Part shown: in pieces, positions 1 to 8,118 of the stretch | How the letters are laid out: every line of letters starts with the position of its first letter | How positions within the stretch are numbered: position 1 is the stretch's first letter | Source: CALXVA01 sp944393025 | GTDB taxonomy: Bacteria > Bacillota > Clostridia > TANB77 > CAG-508 | Assembly: GCA_963931445.1 (NCBI GenBank) | Contig: OZ007016.1 | Span: 248,001 to 312,000 of the forward strand | Direction of reading: 5' to 3' | DNA: 64,000 bases | Notes under the pieces: generated by a model | What the model was told of the DNA's origin: nothing | Databases searched by the model: none | The model's input: the letters and a program-made list of their open reading frames with translations, nothing else | Translations under genes and position numbers: made by a program

Positions 1-397
1 TTTTGAAAATAAAATAGTTTGGATTTAGAATTGATAAAAATAATTTCTTATCACCGTAAAAGCTTTGAATATCTTTCTGATTAGCAGTTTTACCATCTAG
101 CATAATAAAATTTTTAGAATTATCATATTTGTTTTTGTATCTAATTAGAATATGTGGAATATTAAAATTATCTGTAAAATGTAGTTCTACTAAACAGTCA
201 TCAGAGTTTTTATTTCCAAGCCATTCTTTTTCATCTCCAGTTAAATTAGTTCCAAGAAAACCCCATATAATTGCATACAAAATATTGGTTTTTCCTTTAG
301 TATTTCCTCCAGTAATTGATGTTATGTCATATAAGTTTGTTTCAAATGTTTCAAAATACTTTCTAAATCCCATTGTTTTAATATAGTTAATCTTCAT
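1..397 (-). CDS. SMC/RecF-type AAA ATPase, N-terminal part (cut by window edge)
   Basis: The gene starts at an ATG at 397-395 and runs off the left edge, so only about 132 N-terminal residues are visible. Residues near 28-35 read GGNTKGKT, a Walker A (GxxxxGK[ST]) that follows a short beta-strand start (MKINYIKTMGFRKYF), the usual opening of RecF/SbcC/RecN-like ABC-class ATPases that bind DNA ends or gaps. GGAG at 407-410 (minus strand) supplies the ribosome binding site and lies in the stop region of the preceding small gene, so the two are translationally linked. It is the last visible gene of a leftward operon of phage- or ICE-like genes. The family assignment rests on the Walker A and fold pattern only. 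The exact function (recombination, single-strand annealing accessory, defence ATPase) cannot be decided from the fragment. Confidence 0.7.
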   Translation of the reverse strand, partial: MKINYIKTMGFRKYFETFETNLYDITSITGGNTKGKTNILYAIIWGFLGTNLTGDEKEWLGNKNSDDCLVELHFTDNFNIPHILIRYKNKYDNSKNFIMLDGKTANQKDIQSFYGDKKLFLSILNPNYFIFK

Positions 398-401
398 AAT
401 A

Positions 402-596
402 TCAATCTCCTTTATACTTTTCTAGGTATTCTTCATCAATCCAATCTTCTGTGCCATCTTCAAACCTTACATTATAATCCATAAAAAATGGATCTCTGTT
501 AATGACAATAGCTGTTTGCTTTATGTATTTCTTTCCGTTGCACTTGCCAATACCACTAACAATAACTTTGTCTTTTGCCTTAAACTTATTAAACAT
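402..596 (-). CDS. Small hypothetical protein, Tudor/SH3-like
   Basis: This is a 64-residue protein, basic at the N-terminus, with a beta-rich pattern (KDKVIVSG, TAIVINRDP, NVRFEDGTEDWIDEEYL) that resembles small Tudor- or KOW-like barrels. The homology is not firm. It overlaps the end of the upstream DUF4313-like gene by 8 bases and is followed within 5 bases by the ATPase start, so it sits in the middle of a tightly packed leftward operon. No catalytic residues or signal peptide are seen. Small adaptor proteins of this kind are common in phage and conjugative element operons. Confidence 0.6.
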   Translation of the reverse strand: MFNKFKAKDKVIVSGIGKCNGKKYIKQTAIVINRDPFFMDYNVRFEDGTEDWIDEEYLEKYKGD

Positions 597-957
597 TGTA
601 GTTCCAAACCTTAGAGTACTCTTTTAAAATATCTGTATTTATTAAACAAGTATCAATGGTTTGTGGATTATTTGTATGTAAGGTATCTGTAACAAAAGAA
701 TTGCATGGCCTAGTAGATAGTACTTCATCAACAACTTTAAGTTTTTTTAGGAATTTTGTCATATGAGAATTTTCAGAATAGTTTTTGATGGTAGTTATAT
801 CTTCATCATAAAATCCATAAATGTCATAAACAGTACAAGTCGTGATAGGTCCATCCTCTAAATTTTCAATAGAAATAGCCATTGCTCTATTATTAGCTGC
901 ATAGCTTCCTACTCTAAAATAACAATTTTCATAATTTTTATATGTAAAAGTTTTCAT
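589..957 (-). CDS. DUF4313-like mobile element protein
   Basis: This 122-residue protein is preceded by GGGAGA about 8 bases from the ATG. The pattern SYAANNRAMAISIE, then a DGP turn, then IKNYSENSHMTKFLKKLKVV matches my recollection of DUF4313, a short family found in Firmicutes integrative elements, where a conserved (K/N)xYSEN segment precedes a helix. The function of the family is unknown. The protein is soluble, with no membrane segment. A second gene of similar plan lies at 2220-2582 in the same operon, so the operon carries two divergent members. The family call is from memory of the motif and has not been checked by search. Confidence 0.55.
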   Translation of the reverse strand: MKTFTYKNYENCYFRVGSYAANNRAMAISIENLEDGPITTCTVYDIYGFYDEDITTIKNYSENSHMTKFLKKLKVVDEVLSTRPCNSFVTDTLHTNNPQTIDTCLINTDILKEYSKVWNYNV

Positions 958-1070
958 ATTTTTAATCTCCCTTCAAATTTTTTTTGCTTCAACATTGTAA
1001 TTTTTTTAAATATTATTTATAATAAAAATATAAGTGATTTACTTAAACATTTTTGTAGTGGCATATTTCT

Positions 1071-2193
1071 TTATGCTGCTACATTTTTTGGACATTTTTG
1101 AACAAATTTAATATTATTTGCAATAATTAGTTTTCCAGCAGTTTTTAAATCTAAAATTACAGTAGTACCTGTATCACATTGTGAAAATTCTTTTATAAAT
1201 TGGGGTGGTATTACTGCATCTATAGTTTTGTTATACTGGTCTACAAAAGTTGCAAATTGATATTTTGTTGGTTTACCATCTTTTTGTAATTCCCTTTCAT
1301 AACTCTCGACCAAAACATAGTAGTTTTTGAATGGATCTTCAGCATTATTTTGTGAATTGGTAATTGGTACCGTATTAGATTTTTGTGCATTTTTATTTTC
1401 TACGACAGATGATTTAGAAATTTGTGTAATCTTTTTATTTTCATTGTTTGTATTATTAACTGTTTTATTTGCTTTTGTAGAAATATTTTCACTTTCCTTT
1501 GGAGTTTGAATAGGATTGTCCACATTTTTTGAAACATTTGTGGAAACTTGTTCTTGTTTTTCTGTAGAATTATTTGAATCAAATTCTTCTTTCCTAATAA
1601 TATCGAGAATAAAATTTTCAAAAGTTTTACCATCTCTATTTGTTTGAGTTTCCTTTTTTAGAAATAAATAATAATCTCCAATTACGGAATTACCAAGATA
1701 TTTTTGAAACTCAATATATTCTTTAAGTCTAAAGATGGAAGTATAACCAGTGATTTTCATAGTCCATATTCTATCTTGACTAATGTCTGGAAGTAAAAAC
1801 TTTAAATTTCCCTCATATGAGCAAGCTGGTCTTTTTCCTTCTTCAGCAATTCTGTATTGGCATTGAGCAGAACATTCTATTGGAGTCCATTTTCCTTCAA
1901 TTCTTTGTTTTCCTTCATTTTGATTATAGTTACAGTAACATACAAGTCCACTTTGATTGTATCTTGCATTACGAATTGATAGTGGTTCTTCTGTAAAAAA
2001 CTTAATATGTAACATTTGACTTTGAGGATATTTTTCATTAAACCTGTTTCGTAAAAAAGAAAGTGTTTCATCCTTTACTTTTGCAATGAAATATCCATGA
2101 TCTACAACTTTTTGTTTCCTTCCATTCATTTGTTTTTCTCCGGTGCTGTATTCTACCGGCAAGTGGTAAATTAAAACTTCTTATTTGTTCCAT
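1071..2193 (-). CDS. Gp3-like recombination directionality factor, +1 frameshift at an in-frame CGG
   Basis: The ATG at 2193-2191 has an AAGGAAG ribosome binding site and begins MEQIRSFNLPLAGRIQH. The next codon is CGG (2142-2140), after which this frame soon loses similarity and stops. Skipping the C of CGG gives Gly and continues as GEKQMNGRKQKVV for about 360 residues. The rejoined start GRIQHGEK fits the GxIRxGEK-type opening of Gp3-like recombination directionality factors (phage phiC31 gp3 group), which switch serine integrases to excision. The body has the family's Cys-rich patch (CYC, ECSAQC, ACSYEG) and a C-terminal tail after a long Asn/Ser/Thr/Lys-rich linker. The only start available in the downstream frame is a TTG at 2162 with no ribosome binding site. 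The partner recombinase visible here is a tyrosine enzyme, which is unusual for Gp3. The frameshift is either programmed or a mutation. Confidence 0.6.
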
Positions 2194-2219
2194 ACTTTTT
2201 CTTCCTTTCATTATAAAAT

Positions 2220-2582
2220 TTAAGCTGCAACTAGCTCTTGTAAATAGTAACAATTTTCCTTTAGTTTAACTAAGTCAATAGAATAAATAGGGTAAAAAAC
2301 ATAATCAACAATACACATACCTATTTTTTCTTTTAAAACACCTAATTCTTCTAATTGAGGTATAAGTGTTGGTTTAAAACGGTTATTTACAACAATTTCA
2401 TTTTCACCTAACGTTACAGAGTTTTGCTCTAAGGTAATGTCTGCAAAATGAGCAATTTGATTTACATTAGGATCCAAGCCAAACAGACTTAATTGTAAAT
2501 TTCCATTTCTGTATGTAGAACATAGAATAAAGCAATTTTTGAATAATGTTTCATACAAATTAAAACTAAAACCATTTTTCAT
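2220..2582 (-). CDS. Second DUF4313-like protein
   Basis: This 120-residue protein starts at an ATG with a strong AAAGGAGATTC site. It has a beta-rich N-terminal half (NCFILCSTYRNGNLQLSLF) and a VVNNRF..LIPQLEELGVLKEKIG segment, the same overall plan as the protein at 589-957. It is the first gene of the leftward operon, so it follows the hairpin-rich intergenic region directly. There are no catalytic motifs. The family assignment is tentative and the function unknown. An alternative is an element-specific protein with no named family. Confidence 0.5.
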   Translation of the reverse strand: MKNGFSFNLYETLFKNCFILCSTYRNGNLQLSLFGLDPNVNQIAHFADITLEQNSVTLGENEIVVNNRFKPTLIPQLEELGVLKEKIGMCIVDYVFYPIYSIDLVKLKENCYYLQELVAA

Positions 2583-2673
2583 AATAAGAATCTCCTTTCA
2601 AATTTAATTGCAATTTGTGTAAAAAGATTTTCTTTTAAATCCTCCTTTCCTTTTTATTTAGGGCAAAAAAAGA

Positions 2674-2874
2674 GAAAGTATTTGCTAATTAGGGGGCAAT
2701 TAGCTTTTATACTTTCTACTTATTTTTAGACATAAAAAAATAATCTATCTATTTTGTTATGTTTTAACCCAAAATTATGCTACATATAAAATGTAGATAT
2801 ACTACTACTAACTATAATTTAGTAGCTATGCTTCAGAACAAAATTCTGAAGGTAGTTATAGCAAAAACTATAAC
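2674..2874. repeat. Cluster of five hairpins in a divergent intergenic region
   Basis: The 488-base gap between the leftward operon (start 2582) and the rightward gene at 3071 holds no gene. It contains a large hairpin at 2674-2716 (arms GAAAGTAT/ATACTTTC with inner GCTAATT/AATTAGC), then four perfect hairpins in tandem: 2780-2796 (CTACAT/ATGTAG), 2805-2825 (CTACTA/TAGTAG), 2831-2851 (CTTCAGAA/TTCTGAAG, loop CAAAA) and 2855-2874 (GTTATAG/CTATAAC, loop CAAAAA). Spacers are 4-8 bases. Such arrays fit a single-strand origin, an oriT, a structured RNA or a recombination site. Nothing here decides which. Confidence 0.75.
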
Positions 2875-3070
2875 ATAATCTTAATACACAATTAAATTAT
2901 AGCTTGTACCTTTTAAATATTCAATAATGAGTGTAAAAAAAGAAAATATCCTTATGTGTCAATATTTTGGACTAATAAAACTGTCCCAATTTTTAATGAA
3001 AAATTTTTTTCTGTTCAGCGTTCCCTTTTTTAAAAGAATTTTATACAATTATTTGAAAGGAGGGATTTGT

Positions 3071-3370
3071 ATGGCTATAAAAAAAGACATAATTGACTTG
3101 CTATTTGAAAAGAAAGAAGAAGATATGGCTTTTAAAATGAAAGATAATTTACTAACAAAGTCCAGGAGAAAAATTTATACCACATCATATAAGCTAAATG
3201 AATTTATAAAAGCCAATGTTCCAGATGATATAAGGACAGAACTTCAAAATTTAATTTCAAATAGAAATGAGGCACTCTATGATTCATATTATAGAGAGGG
3301 ACAATTATTTTATAGAAATGGAATAATTGATGGCCTATATTTAAAGTCATTAGATCCAAACAAGGAATAA
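3071..3370 (+). CDS. Small mobile-element protein, DUF6809-like
   Basis: The chosen start is the ATG at 3071, preceded by AAAGGAGGG 8 bases away. An earlier in-frame ATG at 2927 has no ribosome binding site and would add a hydrophobic stretch of low credibility. The 99-residue product is helical and charged and ends with a YYREGQLFYRNGIIDGLYL motif, resembling small Firmicutes proteins (DUF6809 type) that end in YxxGxxDG and are common in prophages and ICEs. There are no enzyme motifs. It lies between the hairpin cluster and the tyrosine recombinase and probably belongs to the same element. Confidence 0.6.
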   Translation: MAIKKDIIDLLFEKKEEDMAFKMKDNLLTKSRRKIYTTSYKLNEFIKANVPDDIRTELQNLISNRNEALYDSYYREGQLFYRNGIIDGLYLKSLDPNKE

Positions 3371-3418
3371 TCAATATTTGCTCTATATGTAATATATGGG
3401 GCAAAAAAATAAAGTATA

Positions 3419-3531
3419 AAAAATGTAACATAAATACACTTATGATACATTTTTAAAGAAAAAACATTAAAGAATAATAAAAAAATGTAACATAAATGAG
3501 CAAAAGGCTATCACAAAAATGTAACATAAAT
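3419..3531 (+). repeat. Three copies of a 17-bp direct repeat upstream of the recombinase
   Basis: AAAAATGTAACATAAAT occurs at 3419-3435, 3481-3497 and 3515-3531. The last two are 34 bases apart start to start and the first is 62 bases before the second. The repeat contains the near palindrome TGTAACA. All copies lie between the stop of the 3071 gene and the recombinase start. Candidate roles are arm-type recombinase sites, iterons or operator sites for autoregulation. Confidence 0.85.
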
Positions 3532-3546
3532 GAAAGGGTGGGGAAG

Positions 3547-4422
3547 ATGATAGAAGAATTTATTGAATTTATGAAAAGTGAGGGTATCTCTGAAAATACA
3601 TATATGAGCTATGCAAGTGATATAAAATTGTTTGAGCAATATTATGAAGATTCTTATGGTGAAAAAGTTACTCACTTAATTCACTCAGATATAGTGATGT
3701 ATGTAAATTACTTAAAAAGAAATCAAGTTTCTGCTCATACAATAAATAGAAAAATAGCTGCATTAAAAAAATACAACTTGTTCTTAGTAGAAAAAGGAAT
3801 GCAAAAAGATGTAGTAATTGTAGATAAGGACTATATAAAGATACAGAAATCTTTTATAAGTAAAACAGTTCCAACAGTACAAGAGATAAATAGAATACAG
3901 CATTTTGCTAATAAGAGAGAAAAACATTCTGAAAGAGATTACTGCTTTTTATCTATTCTAATTTATGGTGGTTTACGAGAAACAGAAATGGTAACAATAA
4001 GGCTAACAGATATAAAGCTAGGGGAGAGATTTATAAATGTAATAGGGAAGGGCAATAAATTTAGACAAGTCATAATAAATGATATTATGCATGATGCAAT
4101 AAAAAGATATATGGAAATAAGGAATAAGATTAATACTGATAATCCATATTTATTTATAGGACAAAAAAATGTGAAGAATAAAGAACCACTTAATCGTAAT
4201 TTTGCTAATAGATTATTAGATGACTATAAAGATTTATGCAAATCTGCGAGATTACATCCCCATATGATAAGAGCCTTTTTTTGTACTAATGCGCTTCACA
4301 ATGCAGGTTACAGTATAGAACAGGTAGCAAATCAAGCAGGACATAGTAGTTTAAACACAACTAGAGGATATTTAGGTGGATCTGATAGTAATACATTATT
4401 AGATTTAGCAAATAATTTGTAA
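3547..4422 (+). CDS. Tyrosine recombinase, XerC/XerD-like
   Basis: The start is taken at ATG 3547, which has GGGTGGGG just upstream. The earlier ATG at 3496 lies inside a direct repeat and has no site. The product of about 291 residues has an N-terminal SAM-like DNA-binding domain (EFIEFMKSEGISENTYMSYASD) and a catalytic domain with the first Arg in YGGLRETEM, the HxxR box as HPHMIRAFF, and a GHSSLNTTRGYLG segment carrying the second His and the nucleophilic Tyr. It cuts and rejoins DNA through a 3'-phosphotyrosine. At under 300 residues it resembles Xer or cassette recombinases rather than long phage integrases. The three 17-bp repeats and the tandem hairpins upstream are its obvious candidate substrates. 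It is followed by a terminator at 4497-4528. Confidence 0.9.
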   Translation: MIEEFIEFMKSEGISENTYMSYASDIKLFEQYYEDSYGEKVTHLIHSDIVMYVNYLKRNQVSAHTINRKIAALKKYNLFLVEKGMQKDVVIVDKDYIKIQKSFISKTVPTVQEINRIQHFANKREKHSERDYCFLSILIYGGLRETEMVTIRLTDIKLGERFINVIGKGNKFRQVIINDIMHDAIKRYMEIRNKINTDNPYLFIGQKNVKNKEPLNRNFANRLLDDYKDLCKSARLHPHMIRAFFCTNALHNAGYSIEQVANQAGHSSLNTTRGYLGGSDSNTLLDLANNL

Positions 4423-4427
4423 TATTA

Positions 4428-4456
4428 TTGACAAAAATTTTATTTTAATATATTCT
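4428..4456 (+). promoter_or_regulatory. Orphan sigma-A promoter
   Basis: TTGACA at 4428-4433 and TATTCT at 4451-4456 with a 17-base spacer form a near-consensus promoter. It reads rightward into a terminator only about 40 bases later, with no gene between. It may drive a very short RNA or be a relic. Confidence 0.4.
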
Positions 4457-4496
4457 TTAAGTGTCGAATTTATTTTATTATGGGAATAGTTAATAA

Positions 4497-4528
4497 AAAA
4501 GCTCTACTTTTATGCAGTAGGGCTTTTT
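4497..4528. terminator. Bidirectional terminator
   Basis: AGCTCTAC (4500-4507) pairs with GTAGGGCT (4517-4524) through one G-U pair, flanked by A-runs on the left and T-runs on the right. It separates the recombinase from the leftward gene at 4510, whose last codons lie inside the stem. Confidence 0.75.
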
Positions 4529-4773
4529 ATAGCAATTAGTAAAATATTAATTGGTATAGTATAAGTTGTAGAATTAAAAGTATAACTTTCTCCAGTAGTA
4601 TATACATCATAGTTATAATTAATCAATTTTTGCTTGATTAAATCAATTACTGTACCACTTTCATCTTTATGAACATCATGTTTAACCATTAATTCATAAA
4701 ATGTGAATATTATAAAATTTTCATTTTGATTTATCTTACTTTCAATAATATAGTTTAACATTTCTAATGTCAT
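4510..4773 (-). CDS. Hypothetical 87-residue protein
   Basis: This soluble protein has an ATG preceded by AGAGG. The sequence is an alpha/beta mix with no Cys or recognisable catalytic motif (EMLNYIIESKINQNENFIIFTFYELM at the start, then beta-rich ending ILLIAIKSPTA). It lies 18 bases downstream of another small leftward gene, and the pair resembles small phage or toxin-antitoxin-like operons. I recognise no family, so any function would be a guess. The stop codon falls within the terminator stem. Confidence 0.55.
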   Translation of the reverse strand: MTLEMLNYIIESKINQNENFIIFTFYELMVKHDVHKDESGTVIDLIKQKLINYNYDVYTTGESYTFNSTTYTIPINILLIAIKSPTA

Positions 4774-4791
4774 TTGTGTAAAAACCTCTTT

Positions 4792-5010
4792 TCAATTTGA
4801 GTAATTATCTAAAATGTTAATTATATCATTATATTCCCTTAATGAATTAGACATATCTTTATTTTTTAAACTATTATTCATAACATATTCTATGACATCA
4901 TTAAAGTATATTTTTAATTCATCTTTTGAATAATCCTTATTTATTATTGTTACTCCAGCTTGATTTAATAATTTCATTTGTTCCATCGTAAATATGTTGG
5001 CCAAGTTCAT
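4792..5010 (-). CDS. Hypothetical 72-residue protein
   Basis: The start is set at ATG 5010, which follows AAAGGTGAT at 6 bases. The longer in-frame version from 5055 lacks a site. The product (MNLANIFTMEQMKLLNQAGV...) is helical and acidic, with a short N-terminal segment resembling small helical regulators. No family is recognised. It is co-directional with, and 18 bases before, the 4510-4773 gene, so the two probably share a transcript. Confidence 0.5.
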   Translation of the reverse strand: MNLANIFTMEQMKLLNQAGVTIINKDYSKDELKIYFNDVIEYVMNNSLKNKDMSNSLREYNDIINILDNYSN

Positions 5011-5101
5011 TTGTATCACCTTTTGAAGAATAATTTTATAAGCATAGTTTAGCATAAATTGTATTGATTATCAATAAAGCTTTTAAAAAATAAATAATTT
5101 G

Positions 5102-5794
5102 TTATTCAGATAAATTAAGTGCTTTTTCTAATATTTTCTTTACCAATTTTGTTTTCATTAATGCATATATAATAATCGCACCAATTGTATTTAATATAAT
5201 ATCATCAATATCAGTTGAGCCGCTATAAGTTATAAATTGTAATATTTCAACGAATAATGAAAGTATAATAATTAATATTATAAATTGTTTTATATTTGTT
5301 ATTCTATTTTTAAATAGTAAAGGAATGAAAAATCCCATTGGTGCAAACAAAAGTAAATTGGTAACTAAATTTACTATTACTATACTCGTACTAACATCCT
5401 CAAATAGCAATCCATAGATATAGCCTATTATAGTAGAAAATGGAATGATATTAATTGTTTCAAAATGTTCTCTTGAAAATGTATTTATATTTATACCTTG
5501 AAAACCATTCATCCTATATTCATTATTCAAAAATAAGATTGTGATTAGTAATATACAATATATAATAAATAATGTTCTTAACCCAAAATCTCTTATTTTA
5601 CTCTTTTCTTTTGGATCTTTTGCTTTCTTTATTTCAATTATCATTGTAATTATTATTATAACAATTGGTATTGCAAATCCACCTATTGTTACCGACACAT
5701 TTAATACAATATTAGGCAACATACTAAATATTATTACAAAGCCTATAAATATAATACTTAACCCCATAACTATTACATTCATTATTTTTTTCAT
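5102..5794 (-). CDS. VanZ-family membrane protein
   Basis: This is a protein of about 230 residues with five to six hydrophobic helices. The C-terminal half carries the VanZ pattern: NIIPFSTIIGYI, then NLLLFAPMGFFIPLL, then an acidic-aromatic FVEILQFI, and SGSTDIDDIILNTIGA. The original VanZ gives low-level teicoplanin resistance, but most members are of unknown function in the cell envelope. The ATG at 5794 is preferred because AAAGGGA lies about 10 bases upstream. A TTG at 5800 would add two residues. It is followed on the same strand by small hypothetical genes and preceded by an XRE regulator. Confidence 0.85.
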   Translation of the reverse strand: MKKIMNVIVMGLSIIFIGFVIIFSMLPNIVLNVSVTIGGFAIPIVIIIITMIIEIKKAKDPKEKSKIRDFGLRTLFIIYCILLITILFLNNEYRMNGFQGININTFSREHFETINIIPFSTIIGYIYGLLFEDVSTSIVIVNLVTNLLLFAPMGFFIPLLFKNRITNIKQFIILIIILSLFVEILQFITYSGSTDIDDIILNTIGAIIIYALMKTKLVKKILEKALNLSE

Positions 5795-5883
5795 ATTCAA
5801 ACATTCCCTTTATAAATTAATATTTTTCTAATAATCATTAAATTGATAATTCATATAAAACTATATATTTAATACAAATTTTT

Positions 5884-6648
5884 TTAATTTTCATACAATA
5901 AATGAGATTCTTCTACTATTTTTTGTAATTCTTCTTTGTTAGCTTTCTTTATTTTATTAAATGATTCAGTAGTGTAATAAACTTTAATTTTATCTTTACA
6001 ATTTTCTATATCTTTGTTCTTATCAATTATTATTTGTGAATTAAAAGTAGGACTTTCACCATTATTTAATTGCGCCATAGAATGCCAAGTTTCAAAATGG
6101 CTATGGATTTTATTTTGTAATAACATTTTGCCTGTTATAAAAATTAGTGTTTTTGTATCAGTATTAATTGCTTCAGAGGATAATCTAACTAAACTAGAGC
6201 CATTAAAAGTACAAATAATATTAGCATTTTCAATTTCACATTTTATTAGACTATCATCATAATCAAGACTTATTTCAATGTTATTATAAATAGCAATAGC
6301 AATTTTAATCATTAAAAAGATAAATAATAAAATAGCAAGTACAATTATTATTATATTTTTAGTTTTTTTGTTTTTATCAGCTTCTTTTACAATATTTATA
6401 ATGTTTTCATTAGCTTTTTCTTCATATTGTTCATCTTTTAAATGTTCTCCACTTAATAATTCATTTACATTAATCCCTAGATAATTACATAGTTGAAGCA
6501 TAATAGAAGAATCTGGCATTCCTCTACCTGTTTCCCATTTAGAAACAGCTTTATCAGATATATTCAATTTTTCAGCTAATTGTATCTGTGTAAGATTTTT
6601 TTCTTTTCTGCATTGGGCAATAAATTTTCCTATTTTTTCTTGATTCAT
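5884..6648 (-). CDS. XRE-family regulator with membrane-anchored C-terminal domain
   Basis: This 254-residue protein has an N-terminal Cro/CI-type HTH at about residues 7-60 (KNLTQIQLAEKLNISDKAVSKWETGRGMPD), a Lys-rich linker, a single transmembrane helix at about 98-117 (IIIIVLAILLFIFLMIKIAI) and an extracytoplasmic domain of about 130 residues. This layout is common in Clostridia and probably links DNA binding to an envelope signal. The ribosome binding site is AAGGAG. Two copies of the palindrome CTACTATTAGTAG-type lie in its upstream region (6711-6771) and are candidate operators. The output domain has no recognised family. Confidence 0.85.
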   Translation of the reverse strand: MNQEKIGKFIAQCRKEKNLTQIQLAEKLNISDKAVSKWETGRGMPDSSIMLQLCNYLGINVNELLSGEHLKDEQYEEKANENIINIVKEADKNKKTKNIIIIVLAILLFIFLMIKIAIAIYNNIEISLDYDDSLIKCEIENANIICTFNGSSLVRLSSEAINTDTKTLIFITGKMLLQNKIHSHFETWHSMAQLNNGESPTFNSQIIIDKNKDIENCKDKIKVYYTTESFNKIKKANKEELQKIVEESHLLYEN

Positions 6649-6710
6649 ATTTTGTTCTCCTTCAATTATAATTTATTTGTAATATACCTAAAAATTTTAA
6701 TAAATTGAAG

Positions 6711-6771
6711 TTACTATTAGTAGAGTTATATGTTTTCGCTCTCTACTATTAGTAGAATTATACAAATAAAG
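6711..6771. promoter_or_regulatory. Paired palindromic operator-like repeats
   Basis: TACTATTAGTAGAGTTATA at about 6712-6730 and the near-identical TACTATTAGTAGAATTATA at about 6753-6771 are spaced 41 bases apart, about four helical turns. The core has inverted arms CTACTA/TAGTAG in the second copy. They sit 60-120 bases upstream of the XRE gene, a typical place for autoregulatory sites. Confidence 0.6.
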
Positions 6772-6862
6772 GTTTTATATCAGTATATTAGCAAAAATGA
6801 GAGTAATTATCAATATAACTACTCTCACTTAAATTTACCCAATAAATTAAAATTTAGCTATT

Positions 6863-8095
6863 TTATTCTTCTATTTTTCTTACATCAATTTCATAAATCT
6901 GACAAGGATATGTTTCAAGTACTATTCCCGTATAAAAAACTTCTATTTTATCTCCGACTGTATACTCTGATGTATCTTCTACACTAACCCAAACTGCATC
7001 TCCAATGTTTTCGTCTTCTGACCTTACAGTAAGCATTTTTTCATTTACATCAGTAACTTCACCTATAAATGATGGTGCTGTATCATAAGTTTTTGAATCT
7101 TTAGAATAACTTGCTACAAGCAATGGTTTGTATTCTTTTGTATCTGAATCATAATCTATAACTCCTTGTAACACTAATCCTATATTGATAATGTTTTCAT
7201 TCTCTACTAAGTCTACTGTATAAATATTGCTTGGAATATCATCATAAGTTGTTACTTTTGTATTTGCCCCAAAAGCATCTCTTGTGTTATCGTAAGTTAA
7301 TATATAGCCATCCTCTTTTTTATATTCCAAGTCTGTGATAATTGGATCTCCCTCATTTGTATATAAAACAATTCTTATGAAGTCTGACTGTCTATTTTCA
7401 TTATTTGCATTTGTATTTGTAATAAAAGAATCCAATCTACTCTTATTAAATACCGCATTGTATGTTATTACTACACAACCGTCTTTTATAGCCTGTTGCA
7501 TTGGATATTGTTGCGGTACTTCTTCTAATAATTTTGGCTCATCTATATTATTTTCTATAATTTCTTCAATTTCTTTCAATTCTTCATCTGTTATATTTGC
7601 TTGTTTGTCTCCTTTTTCTATTGCTTTGCAATCTCTCTTAACCATATAATGTTCTTCATCATTTATTATAATTTCATAACTATAAATTCCATCACATAAT
7701 TCATCATTATATGTAAATTCATTTAACAATTGTTTTATCATAGTAGCATCTTCACCTGTTATCGTAATAGTTTGTATATTATTATACCCCTCTACAACTA
7801 CTTTGGCATTATCTACATAATCATTAAATTCATTTTCAAAATCCTCATATTTCATAGACCACGATCCAATTTTTATTTCGTCATACCCATCTAGCCTATT
7901 AAAATCAATTACCTTATATCCAAGTCCAAAATATTCTACTGTTCCTCCATCCCTAATAACGCCTGCTGGATTTTGAATACAGAATATTGGTTTTTCCTGT
8001 TTTTGAACTCTATTATAATCAATTGCAAAAAATACTAACCCTAAAACTATAATTACTCCTAATATAATTAATAATACTTTTATTCCTTTTTTCAT
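6863..8095 (-). CDS. Membrane-anchored extracytoplasmic protein with DUF4362- and DUF3221-like domains
   Basis: The start at ATG 8095 follows AAAGGTGG at 5 bases. A GTG at 8104 lies inside that site. The protein of about 410 residues has an N-terminal membrane anchor (VLLIILGVIIVLGLVFFAI) and an outside portion. The middle (AIKDGCVVITYNAVFNKSRLDSFI) resembles DUF4362, and the C-terminus (FIGEVTDVNEK..., AVWVSVEDTSEYTVGDKIEVFYTG, ETYPCQIYEI) resembles the DUF3221 OB-like fold found in Bacillus lipoproteins. It lies 14 bases after a sigma factor gene on the same strand, which suggests a signalling or anti-sigma-like partner. The domain names are from memory and the function is not known. Confidence 0.7.
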   Translation of the reverse strand: MKKGIKVLLIILGVIIVLGLVFFAIDYNRVQKQEKPIFCIQNPAGVIRDGGTVEYFGLGYKVIDFNRLDGYDEIKIGSWSMKYEDFENEFNDYVDNAKVVVEGYNNIQTITITGEDATMIKQLLNEFTYNDELCDGIYSYEIIINDEEHYMVKRDCKAIEKGDKQANITDEELKEIEEIIENNIDEPKLLEEVPQQYPMQQAIKDGCVVITYNAVFNKSRLDSFITNTNANNENRQSDFIRIVLYTNEGDPIITDLEYKKEDGYILTYDNTRDAFGANTKVTTYDDIPSNIYTVDLVENENIINIGLVLQGVIDYDSDTKEYKPLLVASYSKDSKTYDTAPSFIGEVTDVNEKMLTVRSEDENIGDAVWVSVEDTSEYTVGDKIEVFYTGIVLETYPCQIYEIDVRKIEE

Positions 8096-8118
8096 TTTTA
8101 CCACCTTTATCCCTTCTA

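Noticed and set aside
129..386. Rightward open frame of 85 codons at the left edge
   Set aside because: It lies antisense to the ATPase gene, which has a Walker A, a ribosome binding site and operon context. The rightward frame has none.
2660..2730. Hairpin at 2674-2716 as a simple terminator
   Set aside because: It lies upstream of both divergent operons, not downstream of any visible gene, so a plain terminator role is not supported. It was kept as part of the hairpin cluster.
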